Below, piece by piece: positions 5,700 through 13,910 of a DNA stretch of 32,816 nucleotides. This DNA comes from a virus: the IMG/VR virus record IMGVR_UViG_3300022701_000252, positions 1-32,816 of that record; one strand, given 5' to 3'. A program made the position numbers and the translations under genes. A model generated the notes under the pieces. That model was given only the letters and a program-made list of their open reading frames with translations. It searched no databases and was not told the DNA's origin. How positions within the stretch are numbered: the first letter of the stretch is position 1; each line of letters starts with the position of its first letter.

Positions 5700-7953
5700 G
5701 AACTGTCTAATAAGTTTTGCAAAAAACACTACTGATCCAAAGTTGTCAACCATCAAGGTTGACGATTATTTCAAGGGAATTATTGACGGGAAATGGCAGG
5801 ATGAAGTTTTGAAATGCAGATCATTTAAAAATAAAGATGAACAGGATAGATTTAAAAAAGGGAATGTTCATGCTGTCATGGCTTCTGGTTTATTCTCAAG
5901 CAGAAGCGACAAGGATTTGATAGAGCACTCAGGATTACTTGTTATTGACATTGATAGCAAAGATCAAGATAGGCCATCAAATGAAATTCGCGAAGATTTA
6001 AAAGAAATTCCTGAAATTTTCGCTATTCATTACAGCCTAAGAGGCGAAGGTTTGGCTGTTTATTTCCGTATCAGAAAAGATAAACACCAGGAAGGCTATG
6101 AGGCAATTACAAAGATTCTTGCAAACGATTACAATGTGGTTTGTGATTTATCTTGCCGAAACATAGGCCGTCTTCGCTTTGTCAGTTATGATCCAGATTG
6201 CTATCTCAATTACGGCGCAACATGCTGGAACTTGTTTGAGAAAAAAGAAAACCGCGTCAATGAACATACCTATGACCATTTAGTTTTTTCTGAAAATGAC
6301 ATTGACTATGTCATGAAGCAGATCAAAGAGCGCGGGATCAATATCGCAACTGATTATTATTCATGGCTTCGGGTAGGGTTCGGGCTTGCATCGCAACTTG
6401 GAAACGGGGGTCGTGATTACTTTAAATTGATCTCATCGTTTTATTCCGGGAAGCAAAAAATTGATCCTGACAAGCAGTTTGATCGTTGTTTGAAAGCCGG
6501 AAAGTCAGGTATAACTATCAAATCTTTTTTCTATTACGCAAAGCTGGCTGGGTGCAGCCTTACGAGCAAGCGCACGGAAACGATAAAGACAATAGGTAAG
6601 ATCAGGCGCAAGCAGGAGCAATACGGCGGATCCGGAGCGATAAAAAACGGCAGACAGGATGCAATAAAATACTTAGATGAGTTTGAAGGCATAACTGGCG
6701 CTGATGTTGATAAAATACTGGACCAGGTTTGGCAGCTTCCTGCTTCGGAACTGAAGGAAGAAAAAAACAGCTTGTTGAATGATATTGAGGTTTACTTAAA
6801 ATCAACTTATAAATTCAGGTTGAACGAAATAACAAATATTGTTGAGGTTGACGGGGAGCCTATCAATGATTATCTTTTTAACTCGATTTATCTTCAAACC
6901 ACCCGAATCCTTTCCGATAAGGTGACAAAAGATAAAGTTTATGATTTGATTCATAGCGATTTTACGACGAGATATAATCCTTTACACGAATGGTTTGATA
7001 AAAATAAGGATTACAAAAGCAAAGGTAATATCAAGAAACTGGCAGACTGTATTGATTCGAAACTTAAAGAAAAAGACCCAGGATTCATTGAGTATTTCCT
7101 TGAAAAATGGCTGCTTTCAATCATTGGTTCAGCTTATGGAACTTATTCTATATTGTGCCTTGTGTTGACTGGCAGGGATCATGGTATCGGGAAAACTAAT
7201 TTTTTCAGGTTATTACTTCCGGATGAACTGCAATGGCTTTACGGAAAGTCAAAGCTGGACATGAAAGAAGCAGATGTAGCCCAGCTCATGAGTTCAAAGT
7301 TAATCATACTGGATGACGAGTTTGGCGGCAAATCAAAGCAGGATGAAAAGAAATTCAAAGACCTTATATCAACGGACAAGTTCAGCGTAAGGATGCCTTA
7401 CGGGCGGTATTTTCGTGATATGTCGCGACTCGCTGTGCTTTGTGGCACTTCAAATGAGGAAGAAATAATCAATGACATTACAGGTAACAGACGAATAATC
7501 CCTATCCAGGTAAATTCTGTTGACGAAAAAAAATTTAACGAAATCGATAAAACGTCTTTATTTATTGAACTTTACTGGAAATGGCGAAAAGATCAGAACG
7601 GTTGGTTCCTGAACAAAGATGATATTAATAGACTTAACGATGTTACTTCTGAATCAAAATTCAGAATGCCTGAAATGGAATTGCCGCTTGTTTATTTTGA
7701 TATTACTGATAGGTTTGAACTAATATCAAAATTTATGTCTACGTCAGAAATAAGGTCGTATATTGAAATTAGATCAGGCATCCGATTAAGCCAACAAAAA
7801 CTTTCTATTGCCCTTAAGGATATAGGCTTTGTTTATGATCAGAAAAAAATTGACGGTATCAATAAACGAGGTTTTTATGTTGTCCTGAAAAATGATTATA
7901 CCCCCCAAAATAATAACAGTGAAGATAAAAATCATGGAGAATTGCCATTTTAG
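5686..7953 (+). CDS. Primase-helicase (VirE_N/PriCT/VapE type)
   Basis: A 755-residue replication protein combining a primase and a ring helicase. Residues 60-185 resemble the BT4734-like VirE N-terminal (primase-type) domain, with LLVIDIDSKD (84-93), SLRGEGLAVYF and RLRFVSYDPD. Residues 205-290 look like PriCT. Residues 480-615 are a VapE/virulence-associated E helicase: Walker A GRDHGIGKT (496-504), Walker B IILDDEF (540-546), sensor with N590, and Arg finger region GNRR (600-603). The C-terminus ends GELPF, like the tail of bacterial SSB. The origin-like repeats begin at its stop codon. Confidence 0.85.
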   Translation: MKKTENCLISFAKNTTDPKLSTIKVDDYFKGIIDGKWQDEVLKCRSFKNKDEQDRFKKGNVHAVMASGLFSSRSDKDLIEHSGLLVIDIDSKDQDRPSNEIREDLKEIPEIFAIHYSLRGEGLAVYFRIRKDKHQEGYEAITKILANDYNVVCDLSCRNIGRLRFVSYDPDCYLNYGATCWNLFEKKENRVNEHTYDHLVFSENDIDYVMKQIKERGINIATDYYSWLRVGFGLASQLGNGGRDYFKLISSFYSGKQKIDPDKQFDRCLKAGKSGITIKSFFYYAKLAGCSLTSKRTETIKTIGKIRRKQEQYGGSGAIKNGRQDAIKYLDEFEGITGADVDKILDQVWQLPASELKEEKNSLLNDIEVYLKSTYKFRLNEITNIVEVDGEPINDYLFNSIYLQTTRILSDKVTKDKVYDLIHSDFTTRYNPLHEWFDKNKDYKSKGNIKKLADCIDSKLKEKDPGFIEYFLEKWLLSIIGSAYGTYSILCLVLTGRDHGIGKTNFFRLLLPDELQWLYGKSKLDMKEADVAQLMSSKLIILDDEFGGKSKQDEKKFKDLISTDKFSVRMPYGRYFRDMSRLAVLCGTSNEEEIINDITGNRRIIPIQVNSVDEKKFNEIDKTSLFIELYWKWRKDQNGWFLNKDDINRLNDVTSESKFRMPEMELPLVYFDITDRFELISKFMSTSEIRSYIEIRSGIRLSQQKLSIALKDIGFVYDQKKIDGINKRGFYVVLKNDYTPQNNNSEDKNHGELPF

Positions 7954-8218
7954 TCCCAACGTCCCAACCCTGTCCCATGTTATTCTATTATTGTCGGGAC
8001 TTTGTAACTTATTGATAATCAATAGTCACAGCTATTTAGTCCCTGTTGTCCCAACCTTTTATATTAAAAGATTATATTTATATATATATAGTATACCATA
8101 TATAGGGGGAGGTATAGGGGGCTTATATCTCTGGGAAAGGTGTAGAACCCATTGGTACTGTTGTGACCTTGGGACTTTCACTGATTATCAACGAGTTACT
8201 AATCCCAACGTCCCAACC
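7951..8218 (+). repeat. Origin-like repeat region (iterons, inverted repeat, A/T-rich core)
   Basis: This 278-base spacer has no credible gene. It holds three copies of a 19-20 base repeat, TAGTCCCAACGTCCCAACC at 7951-7969, a variant at 8037-8056, and TAATCCCAACGTCCCAACC at 8200-8218. A second, imperfect inverted repeat pairs 7993-8023 (with GTAACT and TTGATAATCA) with the reverse complement of about 8181-8210. Between lies an A/T-rich stretch of TA steps (8060-8105). The position just behind the primase-helicase fits a replication origin; a regulatory or packaging role is possible. Confidence 0.5.
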
Positions 8219-8231
8219 TTAAGTTAAAATT

Positions 8232-8585
8232 ATGGATTCAAAAGCAAAATGGAGAAAAAAATATCCGTTAAAAGCCGCGTATCAGACGCTTAAGTATAAC
8301 GCAAAGCGCAGGGGAAAAGAATTTGATCTTACCTTTGAACAGTTCAAAGAATTTGCGATAAAAACGAAATACGAGAAAAAACGTGGCGTTTACGCGGACA
8401 GTTATCACATTGACCGTATTGACGAAACGAAAGGCTATACAATTGATAATATTCAGGTACTCACAAATGTTCAGAATTTAAGAAAGTATATCGACTTTAA
8501 AGAAAGAAACCCGGACGGATCGGTTGTACTGTATACAGTGACAACAGGTAACCGGACAGAAAAATATGAAGATGTACCATTTTAA
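8232..8585 (+). CDS. HNH-like nuclease, Cys-free, with SSB-like tail
   Basis: A 117-residue basic protein. Residues 57-84 (SYHIDRIDETKGYTIDNIQV) follow the pattern of HNH endonucleases: H59-I-D61, G68-Y, D72-N73 and a final N/K helix (NVQNLRKY). No zinc-binding Cys is present, as in several small phage HNH proteins. The C-terminus ends YEDVPF, similar to the SSB tail. It could nick or cut DNA near the origin, since it lies directly behind the repeats, but activity is unproven. Confidence 0.5.
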   Translation: MDSKAKWRKKYPLKAAYQTLKYNAKRRGKEFDLTFEQFKEFAIKTKYEKKRGVYADSYHIDRIDETKGYTIDNIQVLTNVQNLRKYIDFKERNPDGSVVLYTVTTGNRTEKYEDVPF

Positions 8586-8597
8586 GAAATAAGGACA

Positions 8598-10022
8598 ATG
8601 CTTAAACTAAGGGCATACCAAAAAAACATAATCAATGAAATAAGGAGCCGGTTAAGGCAGGGACATAAACGAATCGTTGCCTGCGCGCCAACTGGGTCAG
8701 GAAAAACTGTTATATTCAGCTATATAGTGAAATCTTCATCCGAAAACGGATACAAATGCCTGATCATTTCAAACCGTACAGAACTGCTTGAACAGACGGG
8801 AGGTACGTTTGAGAAAATCGGCATAATGTATGAAAACTTGACGGCTGGCACAAGGAGTGTACCGGGATCAATGATAACAGTTGCAATGGTCGAGACATTA
8901 AAACGTCGTTTGAAATCACGGCTTGACTTTCAAATGTGGGTAAAAACCATCAACCTAATAATAATTGATGAAGCTCACCTTAATTGTTTCAATGATATTT
9001 TCAATTATGCAAATGAAGGGACGATCATCTTGGGTTTTACAGCGACACCTATTCGTTTCGGGAAAATGCCTGAACTAGCAGATTCTTTCACAAACCTGGT
9101 TGTCGGTACTGATATCCAAAACCTAATAGTTGACAACTTCCTTTCTCCAGCTAAATACTACGGTGTGCCAATTGACATTTCAACGGCGCGAATAAAGGCA
9201 GGGGAATTTGATGAAGGCGATTTGCAAAAGATATATACTTCATCGGAAGTGTTTGGAGGGCTTAAAGACAACCTGCAAAGACACGGACATGAAAGAAAAA
9301 CTATAATTTTTTGCCCGACAGTCGAAACATCTAAACAGGTAGCTTATGAATTAGGATGCTTACATATTGACAGTGAAATGTCAATCAATGACCGTCACCG
9401 TACATTAGATGCTTTTCATAACGACCCGTCCGGTATAATTTCCAATGTTGGCATATTGACAACAGGTTATGACCACCCTCCTGTAAGCAGGATAGTTTTG
9501 TACCGGGCCACGAAGTCGTTGCCACTTTATCTACAGATATGCGGACGTGGAAGCCGTATATATCCGGGTAAAGAAGATTTCATGATCCTTGATTTTGGCA
9601 ACAATATAATCCGTCATGATTTCTGGCATTCAAAACGTAAATGGTCCCTTGAAAACGACAAGCGAAAAAAACGCAAGTCAGATAAAGAAGGGGTTTTCCC
9701 GATTAAAGATTGTCCGTCATGCGGGGCGTTGATAGCTGTCAATACAATGATATGTCCTGAATGCGGGCATATCTGGACAAAAACCGAACAGGAAAAAAGA
9801 ATGGTAGAGCTGCAGGAAATGGAGTTTGGAAAGATAACTAAAATGATCGCTTCTGGCATGTCAGTTGCAGAGATGGAAGAGATAAGGATTGCCCGTGGTT
9901 ATAAAATCGGCTTTCTCTTACACCGGTTCGAATCATTCGAGCAGTTTAAGGAATACGGTGACCTTAAAGGTTACAATAAAAAATGGGCATATTTTCAGGC
10001 AAGAAAATTTAAAATAATTTAA
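8598..10022 (+). CDS. SF2 DEAH-box helicase with zinc ribbon
   Basis: A 474-residue superfamily 2 helicase. Motifs in order: Q-type LRAYQ (4-8), Walker A APTGSGKT (30-37), Walker B IIDEAH (122-127), TATP (148-151), LTTGYDHP (288-294) and motif VI QICGRGSR (313-320). A zinc ribbon follows, C372-x2-C375 and C386-x2-C389, and then a helical tail. It uses ATP to move on or remodel DNA, probably in replication or recombination, and is close to the helicases found in many phage replication modules. The ATG at 8598 is 12 bases after the previous stop. Confidence 0.85.
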   Translation: MLKLRAYQKNIINEIRSRLRQGHKRIVACAPTGSGKTVIFSYIVKSSSENGYKCLIISNRTELLEQTGGTFEKIGIMYENLTAGTRSVPGSMITVAMVETLKRRLKSRLDFQMWVKTINLIIIDEAHLNCFNDIFNYANEGTIILGFTATPIRFGKMPELADSFTNLVVGTDIQNLIVDNFLSPAKYYGVPIDISTARIKAGEFDEGDLQKIYTSSEVFGGLKDNLQRHGHERKTIIFCPTVETSKQVAYELGCLHIDSEMSINDRHRTLDAFHNDPSGIISNVGILTTGYDHPPVSRIVLYRATKSLPLYLQICGRGSRIYPGKEDFMILDFGNNIIRHDFWHSKRKWSLENDKRKKRKSDKEGVFPIKDCPSCGALIAVNTMICPECGHIWTKTEQEKRMVELQEMEFGKITKMIASGMSVAEMEEIRIARGYKIGFLLHRFESFEQFKEYGDLKGYNKKWAYFQARKFKII

Positions 10023-10028
10023 GATATT

Positions 10029-10193
10029 ATGACACACGAAAAATGTAATCGATATGTTGCAAAAGCAATACACGGTGAAGAAATTCTTTTTAAAGATATC
10101 CCAGACAAAGACTTTCAGACTTTCTGGGATGCAGTGGAGCGAAATAAAAAAGTAACTTTCAATGAATTTTCTACGGGGATTATTAGGAAATGA
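10029..10193 (+). CDS. Hypothetical small protein, 54 aa
   Basis: A 54-residue frame, seven bases behind the helicase stop. The product is acidic to neutral and helical (FQTFWDAVERNKKVTF), without Cys pairs or membrane segments. It fills the gap up to the operator-promoter at 10196. Function not recognised. Confidence 0.5.
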   Translation: MTHEKCNRYVAKAIHGEEILFKDIPDKDFQTFWDAVERNKKVTFNEFSTGIIRK

Positions 10194-10195
10194 TT

Positions 10196-10214
10196 TAACA
10201 AATTGTTAAGTTTG
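10196..10214 (+). promoter_or_regulatory. Promoter with palindromic operator (TAACA-AAT-TGTTA)
   Basis: The perfect arms TAACA (10196-10200) and TGTTA (10204-10208) overlap TAAGTTTG (10207-10214), an exact match to the Bacteroidetes -7 consensus. No clear -33 TTG is seen. It stands 17 bases before the ATG at 10231, beginning a second replication sub-operon. Confidence 0.6.
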
Positions 10215-10230
10215 TAAAAACTTTTTCACT

Positions 10231-10413
10231 ATGCTAGTTAAACGAAAAAACAAATACATTCAGCTTGCCTATCGTGGGGTAAATGGGAACAGATATCCAG
10301 AAAGGGAAATAGTGCCAAAAGAACAGTATCCAGGTTCAGGGATAATCAAATATAGATATAAAGGAAAATGGCTTACAGAAAAACAAATGGAGGAGTTATG
10401 CAATCAGAATTAA
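10231..10413 (+). CDS. Hypothetical small basic protein, 60 aa
   Basis: A 60-residue basic protein with a beta-type core (KYIQLAYRGVNG, GIIKYRYKGKWLT) and a short C-terminal helix. It begins just after the 10196 promoter and overlaps the VRR-NUC gene by 16 bases. The ATG lacks a Shine-Dalgarno site, like most genes here. The family is not recognised. Confidence 0.55.
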   Translation: MLVKRKNKYIQLAYRGVNGNRYPEREIVPKEQYPGSGIIKYRYKGKWLTEKQMEELCNQN

Positions 10414-10742
10414 GGTTACAACAAGAATGTTATCTTTGGTTCCATAACAATTACCCTTCATTGCGTGGACTTTTTTTCAAGATCAAAAATGAGGGTCACA
10501 ACAGGATTACCGGGGCAATTGACAAAGCCACAGGATTAGTGCCTGGGGTTGCTGATATGTGTTTTTTAAGACCCGCTAATGAGGGGGGCGGCGTTTTTTT
10601 TATTGAATTTAAAACAGAGATAGGAAGACAGTCATCTAATCAAAAAAAATGGGAATCTAAAGTCAAAGAAGCTGGTTATTATTATATAATAATTAGGCAT
10701 GAGCAAGATTTTAGAATGTTATTTTACAGACTTTTGGAATAA
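10398..10742 (+). CDS. VRR-NUC nuclease
   Basis: A 114-residue VRR-NUC protein, a small PD-(D/E)XK nuclease type linked to branched DNA and Holliday junctions. Conserved points: E10 in the first helix, GLVPGVAD with D53, the catalytic E70-x-K72 in FFIEFKTE, and Q78/Q82 with a Trp in the following helix. I chose ATG 10398 because GGAGGAG lies a few bases before it, one of the few good ribosome-binding sites in the window; the frame opens earlier, at 10368. It probably resolves replication or recombination intermediates. Confidence 0.8.
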   Translation: MQSELRLQQECYLWFHNNYPSLRGLFFKIKNEGHNRITGAIDKATGLVPGVADMCFLRPANEGGGVFFIEFKTEIGRQSSNQKKWESKVKEAGYYYIIIRHEQDFRMLFYRLLE

Positions 10743-10975
10743 TGAAACAGCACACCCGTATAACAATAAACGAAGCTAAAGCAACAGATCAAGGTATCCT
10801 GATAACCTCATGCTCGGTCATTGACGGTGAATCAGGCGAAGAATTGCGAATCGCTAAACTCACGCCTGAACTGGCCAAACTGCTTACTAAAATTGAAATC
10901 GACACGGATATTTATTTTTTATTGCAGAAACAAAACATAAAACAACTTATTAACACTTTTAATTTAGTATCATGA
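10742..10975 (+). CDS. Hypothetical protein, 77 aa
   Basis: A 77-residue soluble protein with a beta-rich first half (TRITINEAKATDQGILITSC) and a helical end. It starts on the last base of the previous stop codon (TAATG) and overlaps the next gene by four bases, so it is part of the replication operon. The family is not recognised. Confidence 0.55.
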   Translation: MKQHTRITINEAKATDQGILITSCSVIDGESGEELRIAKLTPELAKLLTKIEIDTDIYFLLQKQNIKQLINTFNLVS

Positions 10976-11733
10976 AAAAATTTAAACTAACAACAGAAAC
11001 AAAAATTAATCATTTTGAGGTTACCCTTTTTCGTATCGAAGCAATCACCGATTTTAAATCAATAAAAAAAGGGGGAAAAGGCGGTTGGGTTGAAAAAGAA
11101 GATAATATTTCCGGCGATGCATGGGTTTCCGGCGACGCGGAGGTTTTCGGCGACGCGGAGGTTTCCGGCGGCGCGATGGTTTCCGGTGGCGCGATGGTTT
11201 CCGGCGACGCGAGGGTTTTCGGCGACGCGGAGGTTTCCGGCGACGCGTGGGTTTCCGGCGGCGCGGAGGTTTCCGGCGGCGCGAGGGTTTTCGGCGGCGC
11301 GAGGGTTTTCGGCGGCGCGGAGGTTTCCGGCGATGCATGGGTTTCCGGCGGCGCGAGGGTTTTCGGCGGCGCGAGGGTTTCCGGCGACGCGAGGGTTTCC
11401 GGTGGCGCGAGGGTTTCCGGCGGCGCGAGGGTTTTCGGCGACGCGAGGGTTTCCGGCGATGCATGGGTTTCCGGCGACGCGTGGGTTTCCGGCGACGCGA
11501 GGGTTTCCGGCGATGAATTTAATTATTCACCTCTACAGATTCAAGGAAAAAAACATTTTGTTACTGAATGTAGAAAAGGATTTTTAAAAATAGGGTGTAT
11601 TGAATTATCTGTCGATGAATGGAAAAAACATTTTAAAAAGATAGGAAGAGAAAATAATTATTCCGAAAATGAAATAAAGGAATATGAGCTATATATTAAT
11701 TTAGCAATTGAACTTCAAAAATTAAGATCATGA
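10972..11733 (+). CDS. Hexapeptide-repeat (left-handed beta-helix) phage protein
   Basis: A 253-residue protein in three parts. Residues 1-45 are a cap that matches the usual start of this phage family (LFRIEAITDFKSIKKGGKGGWVEKE). Residues 46-183 are 23 hexads of the type V-S/F-G-D/G-A-x, which should wind as a left-handed parallel beta-helix. Residues 184-253 form the usual C-terminal cap (PLQIQGKKHFVTECRKG...). The function of the family is unknown to me. The repeats vary only at three hexad positions. The gene lies between replication genes and overlaps neighbours by four bases. Confidence 0.75.
   Translation: MKKFKLTTETKINHFEVTLFRIEAITDFKSIKKGGKGGWVEKEDNISGDAWVSGDAEVFGDAEVSGGAMVSGGAMVSGDARVFGDAEVSGDAWVSGGAEVSGGARVFGGARVFGGAEVSGDAWVSGGARVFGGARVSGDARVSGGARVSGGARVFGDARVSGDAWVSGDAWVSGDARVSGDEFNYSPLQIQGKKHFVTECRKGFLKIGCIELSVDEWKKHFKKIGRENNYSENEIKEYELYINLAIELQKLRS
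11107..11520 (+). repeat. 18-bp tandem repeat array, 23 units, inside the hexapeptide gene
   Basis: Each 18-base unit encodes one hexad and reads close to GTTTCCGGCGACGCGAGG. Differences concentrate at TCC/TTC (Ser/Phe), GAC/GGC (Asp/Gly) and the last codon (GAG, AGG, TGG or ATG). It is clearly more G/C-rich than the genes around it. The array lacks stop codons in several frames, which creates false long ORFs on both strands. Confidence 0.9.
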
Positions 11734-12083
11734 TAATACTGAAAATTAATCTACGTCAACTGCAGCATGCTTTAATGACAACGCCGAAAGGCGCAAAGGC
11801 AATCGTTTTGCCAATAAAAGAAAATAATCTTTTCGAAGGGGAGAAAGGGGTTTACCTCGACATCATAGGTTTTGAACTGAAAAACCCCGAACAGGGGAAA
11901 GACACGCATCTTTTGAAGCAATCATTTTCAAAAGAAGTGCGTGAGGCAATGACAGAAGAACAGCAGAAAGCTATCCCAATAATTGGGAATGCCAGGATAT
12001 CAACAGGTGGCTATTCCGAGCCGGCCCCCAACGATATGAACAACGGGAAAGTTTCTGAAAGTATTGATGAACTGCCATTTTAA
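11730..12083 (+). CDS. SSB-like protein with DELPF tail
   Basis: A 117-residue protein of a small family found in Bacteroidetes phage replication modules, with NLFEGEKGVYLDIIGFEL as central strands and DTHLLKQSF plus AIPIIGNARI after it. The last 15 residues are acidic and end SIDELPF, the classic SSB C-terminal motif. This suggests it binds single-stranded DNA and recruits partners; I do not see a clear OB-fold signature. It is the last gene before the non-coding segment and terminator, and overlaps the previous gene by four bases. Confidence 0.6.
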   Translation: MIILKINLRQLQHALMTTPKGAKAIVLPIKENNLFEGEKGVYLDIIGFELKNPEQGKDTHLLKQSFSKEVREAMTEEQQKAIPIIGNARISTGGYSEPAPNDMNNGKVSESIDELPF

Positions 12084-12106
12084 AAAATTAAGTGTCCGGG
12101 TGAACT

Positions 12107-12192
12107 AACCGTTAAGCTGAAACGGTTTGAAGCTGTCATGAAGTTGTGCCGGGCAGCCTTTTATTTGAGGTCTCTTCATCACACAATGACAG
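12107..12192 (+). ncRNA. Candidate structured RNA or packaging site before the terminase
   Basis: The 170-base spacer 12084-12253 holds no gene. AACCGTT (12107-12113) pairs perfectly with AACGGTT (12121-12127). CTGTCA (12133-12138) pairs with TGACAG (12187-12192), and inside it TTGTG (12144-12148) pairs with CACAA (12182-12186), leaving a five-base bulge. The next structure is the terminator at 12203. A stable folded RNA is possible; a pac/cos recognition site is equally possible since the small terminase gene follows. Confidence 0.4.
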
Positions 12193-12202
12193 AACCGCCG
12201 CC

Positions 12203-12228
12203 GGCAACTGCGAGAGTGTTGCTTTTTT
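12203..12228 (+). terminator. Rho-independent terminator
   Basis: GCAAC (12204-12208) pairs with GTTGC (12218-12222) around a nine-base loop and is followed by six T. It closes the replication operon. The right arm also supplies the -33 TTG of the late promoter. Confidence 0.5.
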
Positions 12229-12249
12229 GATCAAAATGTTATAATTTTG
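12219..12249 (+). promoter_or_regulatory. Late promoter, Bacteroidetes type
   Basis: TTG (12219-12221) and TAATTTTG (12242-12249), an exact TAnnTTTG, are 20 bases apart. The -7 ends four bases before the ATG at 12254, so the message would be nearly leaderless. Unlike the early promoters it has only half of the palindrome (TGTTA at 12237-12241, with GATCA on the other side). Confidence 0.55.
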
Positions 12250-12253
12250 AATC

Positions 12254-12628
12254 ATGGCATCAGGTAGATTAAAAGAAGATTTATCGTCACTTCCTGAAAA
12301 CTGGAAGGATATTATCATTGACCTTTATAAAGAAGGAGGTTCAGACGTTGAAGTTAAAGCTTTAATTTATCAATGGCGTGGTAGTTTTTCTAATGACTTA
12401 TGGGACAGGTGGATAGAAGAGGAAATTACTTTTTCGGAAACCATAAAAGATGGTCGGCAGCTTGCAGCCGCTTGGTGGATGCGGAACGGTAGGGAAAACC
12501 TACGGGACAAATACTTCAATTACACCGGTTGGTACATGCAAATGAAAAACCGTTACGGTTGGCGTGACAAAAGCGACATTACCTCAGACGACAAACCGAT
12601 AAACACCATCAATGTCAAATTCAGTTGA
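12254..12628 (+). CDS. Terminase small subunit
   Basis: A 124-residue protein in the expected position just before the large terminase subunit, overlapping it by 17 bases. It is helical, with a first half that could form an HTH-like bundle and the [17 protein letters not shown] segment (about residues 96-112), typical of small terminase subunits. It should recognise the phage DNA for packaging; the hairpins just upstream may be its site. The ATG at 12254 follows the late promoter. Confidence 0.6.
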   Translation: MASGRLKEDLSSLPENWKDIIIDLYKEGGSDVEVKALIYQWRGSFSNDLWDRWIEEEITFSETIKDGRQLAAAWWMRNGRENLRDKYFNYTGWYMQMKNRYGWRDKSDITSDDKPINTINVKFS

Positions 12629-13865
12629 TTTTGATTTCCTGAAAGTTTATGAGCCTGTCTTTAAATCGGATGCAAGGTATATCGATATTTGGGGTGGCCG
12701 TGGCCGTGGTGGTTCTCATTTCGTCACCGATTATTTTCTTTTTAAAATACTTTCTTCACGATATTTTAGGGGCTTTTTTATGAGGTCTGTTTTTCATGAT
12801 ATACGTTTGTCATTATATCAGGACTTCAAAGACAGGGTCGAAGAAAAGAACCTTGAAAGCCTGTTTCATTTCAATGATGTTGAGATGAAGATAAGCTGTA
12901 AGATTAACCAGAATACCATTAATTCAAAGGGCTTCAAGAAATCATCTGGCAACCAAACGGCAAAATTGAAATCTCTGGCCGGGGCTACTGATATAGTTAT
13001 CGAAGAGTGTGAGGAAGTCAACGAAGATGAGTTCAACACGTTAGATGTTTCAATTCGGACAACAAAGAATTCATTGCATGTATTCCGGGTATGGAACCCC
13101 CCGGATCAAAATCACTGGCTTATTAAAAATTATTACAACCTCATACCAGTCCCAGATACTGAAGGTTATTTTACTGCTGTTCCAAAAGGTATTGAAAACC
13201 ATTTATCTATATTTTCAACCTATAAGCAAAATGAAAATAACCTGGACGATACTTTCAAAAAGATTTTAGAGGGGTACAAAAAAACTAATCCTGATTTCTA
13301 TTATTCGAATGTAAAGGGTTATGTTAGCTCAGGTAAGAAAGGAAGGATATTCAAAGAATGGCAGCTTTATGATGAACTGCCCCAAAAAAGATTTTATAGG
13401 ATTTACGGACAGGATTACGGATATTCGCCTGATCCGACCGTTTTGATAGAGGTAAACATCAACATCGAACAGAAAGAAATTTACGCCCGTGAAATTTTCA
13501 GACAGACAGAAATGACTATCGAGGAAATTTACACAGCGAACAAAAAGGCAAATAAAGAAAATCACGAGATTGTTTGTGATAATGTTGAAAAAAGGGAGTT
13601 TTATGCATTAATGAACTACGGACTCAACATGATGAAGGGAAAAGAGGGCAATACTTCCAGAGGCGCTGGGCGTGACCTGGTCAAAAATTTTAAGCTATAT
13701 TTGCATAAAGATTCAAACGGACTGATCAAAGAGTTTGAAAATCATACATGGGCACTGGATGCACAAAAGATGCCGACGGGAAAACCGATTGATGGCTGGG
13801 ACCATGGAATTGACGCTATTGTCTATGCGGTTAGGTATTATGTTAGAAATTATGGTTTAAATTAA
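12612..13865 (+). CDS. Terminase large subunit
   Basis: A 417-residue packaging motor with an ATPase half and a nuclease half. The ATPase has [10 protein letters not shown] (27-36) in the P-loop position, but without the usual GK(S/T) lysine. Walker B with the catalytic acid is [10 protein letters not shown] (127-136). VWNPP (160-164) is the usual N-P coupling motif. The RNase H-like nuclease shows GQDYG (D268), IVCDN (D323) and HGIDAI (D401). The length fits the family. The start at ATG 12612 overlaps the small subunit. Confidence 0.85.
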   Translation: MSNSVDFDFLKVYEPVFKSDARYIDIWGGRGRGGSHFVTDYFLFKILSSRYFRGFFMRSVFHDIRLSLYQDFKDRVEEKNLESLFHFNDVEMKISCKINQNTINSKGFKKSSGNQTAKLKSLAGATDIVIEECEEVNEDEFNTLDVSIRTTKNSLHVFRVWNPPDQNHWLIKNYYNLIPVPDTEGYFTAVPKGIENHLSIFSTYKQNENNLDDTFKKILEGYKKTNPDFYYSNVKGYVSSGKKGRIFKEWQLYDELPQKRFYRIYGQDYGYSPDPTVLIEVNINIEQKEIYAREIFRQTEMTIEEIYTANKKANKENHEIVCDNVEKREFYALMNYGLNMMKGKEGNTSRGAGRDLVKNFKLYLHKDSNGLIKEFENHTWALDAQKMPTGKPIDGWDHGIDAIVYAVRYYVRNYGLN

Positions 13866-13910
13866 AAAAAAATAAAGCCACTGCGGCGGCAACCGAAAAC
13901 TGAAAAAATA

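Noticed and set aside
7892-8227. A 111-codon frame across the spacer behind the primase-helicase
   Set aside because: It starts within the primase-helicase gene and runs through DNA repeats; the product repeats NVPT because of the repeats and has no other protein-like feature.
11107-11520. CRISPR array
   Set aside because: Repeats are contiguous, have no spacers and are in frame within a gene.
11054-11587. Several long frames on both strands over the hexapeptide repeats
   Set aside because: The 18-base units have no stop in several frames, so these frames are by-products of the repeat; only the 10972 frame has proper caps at both ends.
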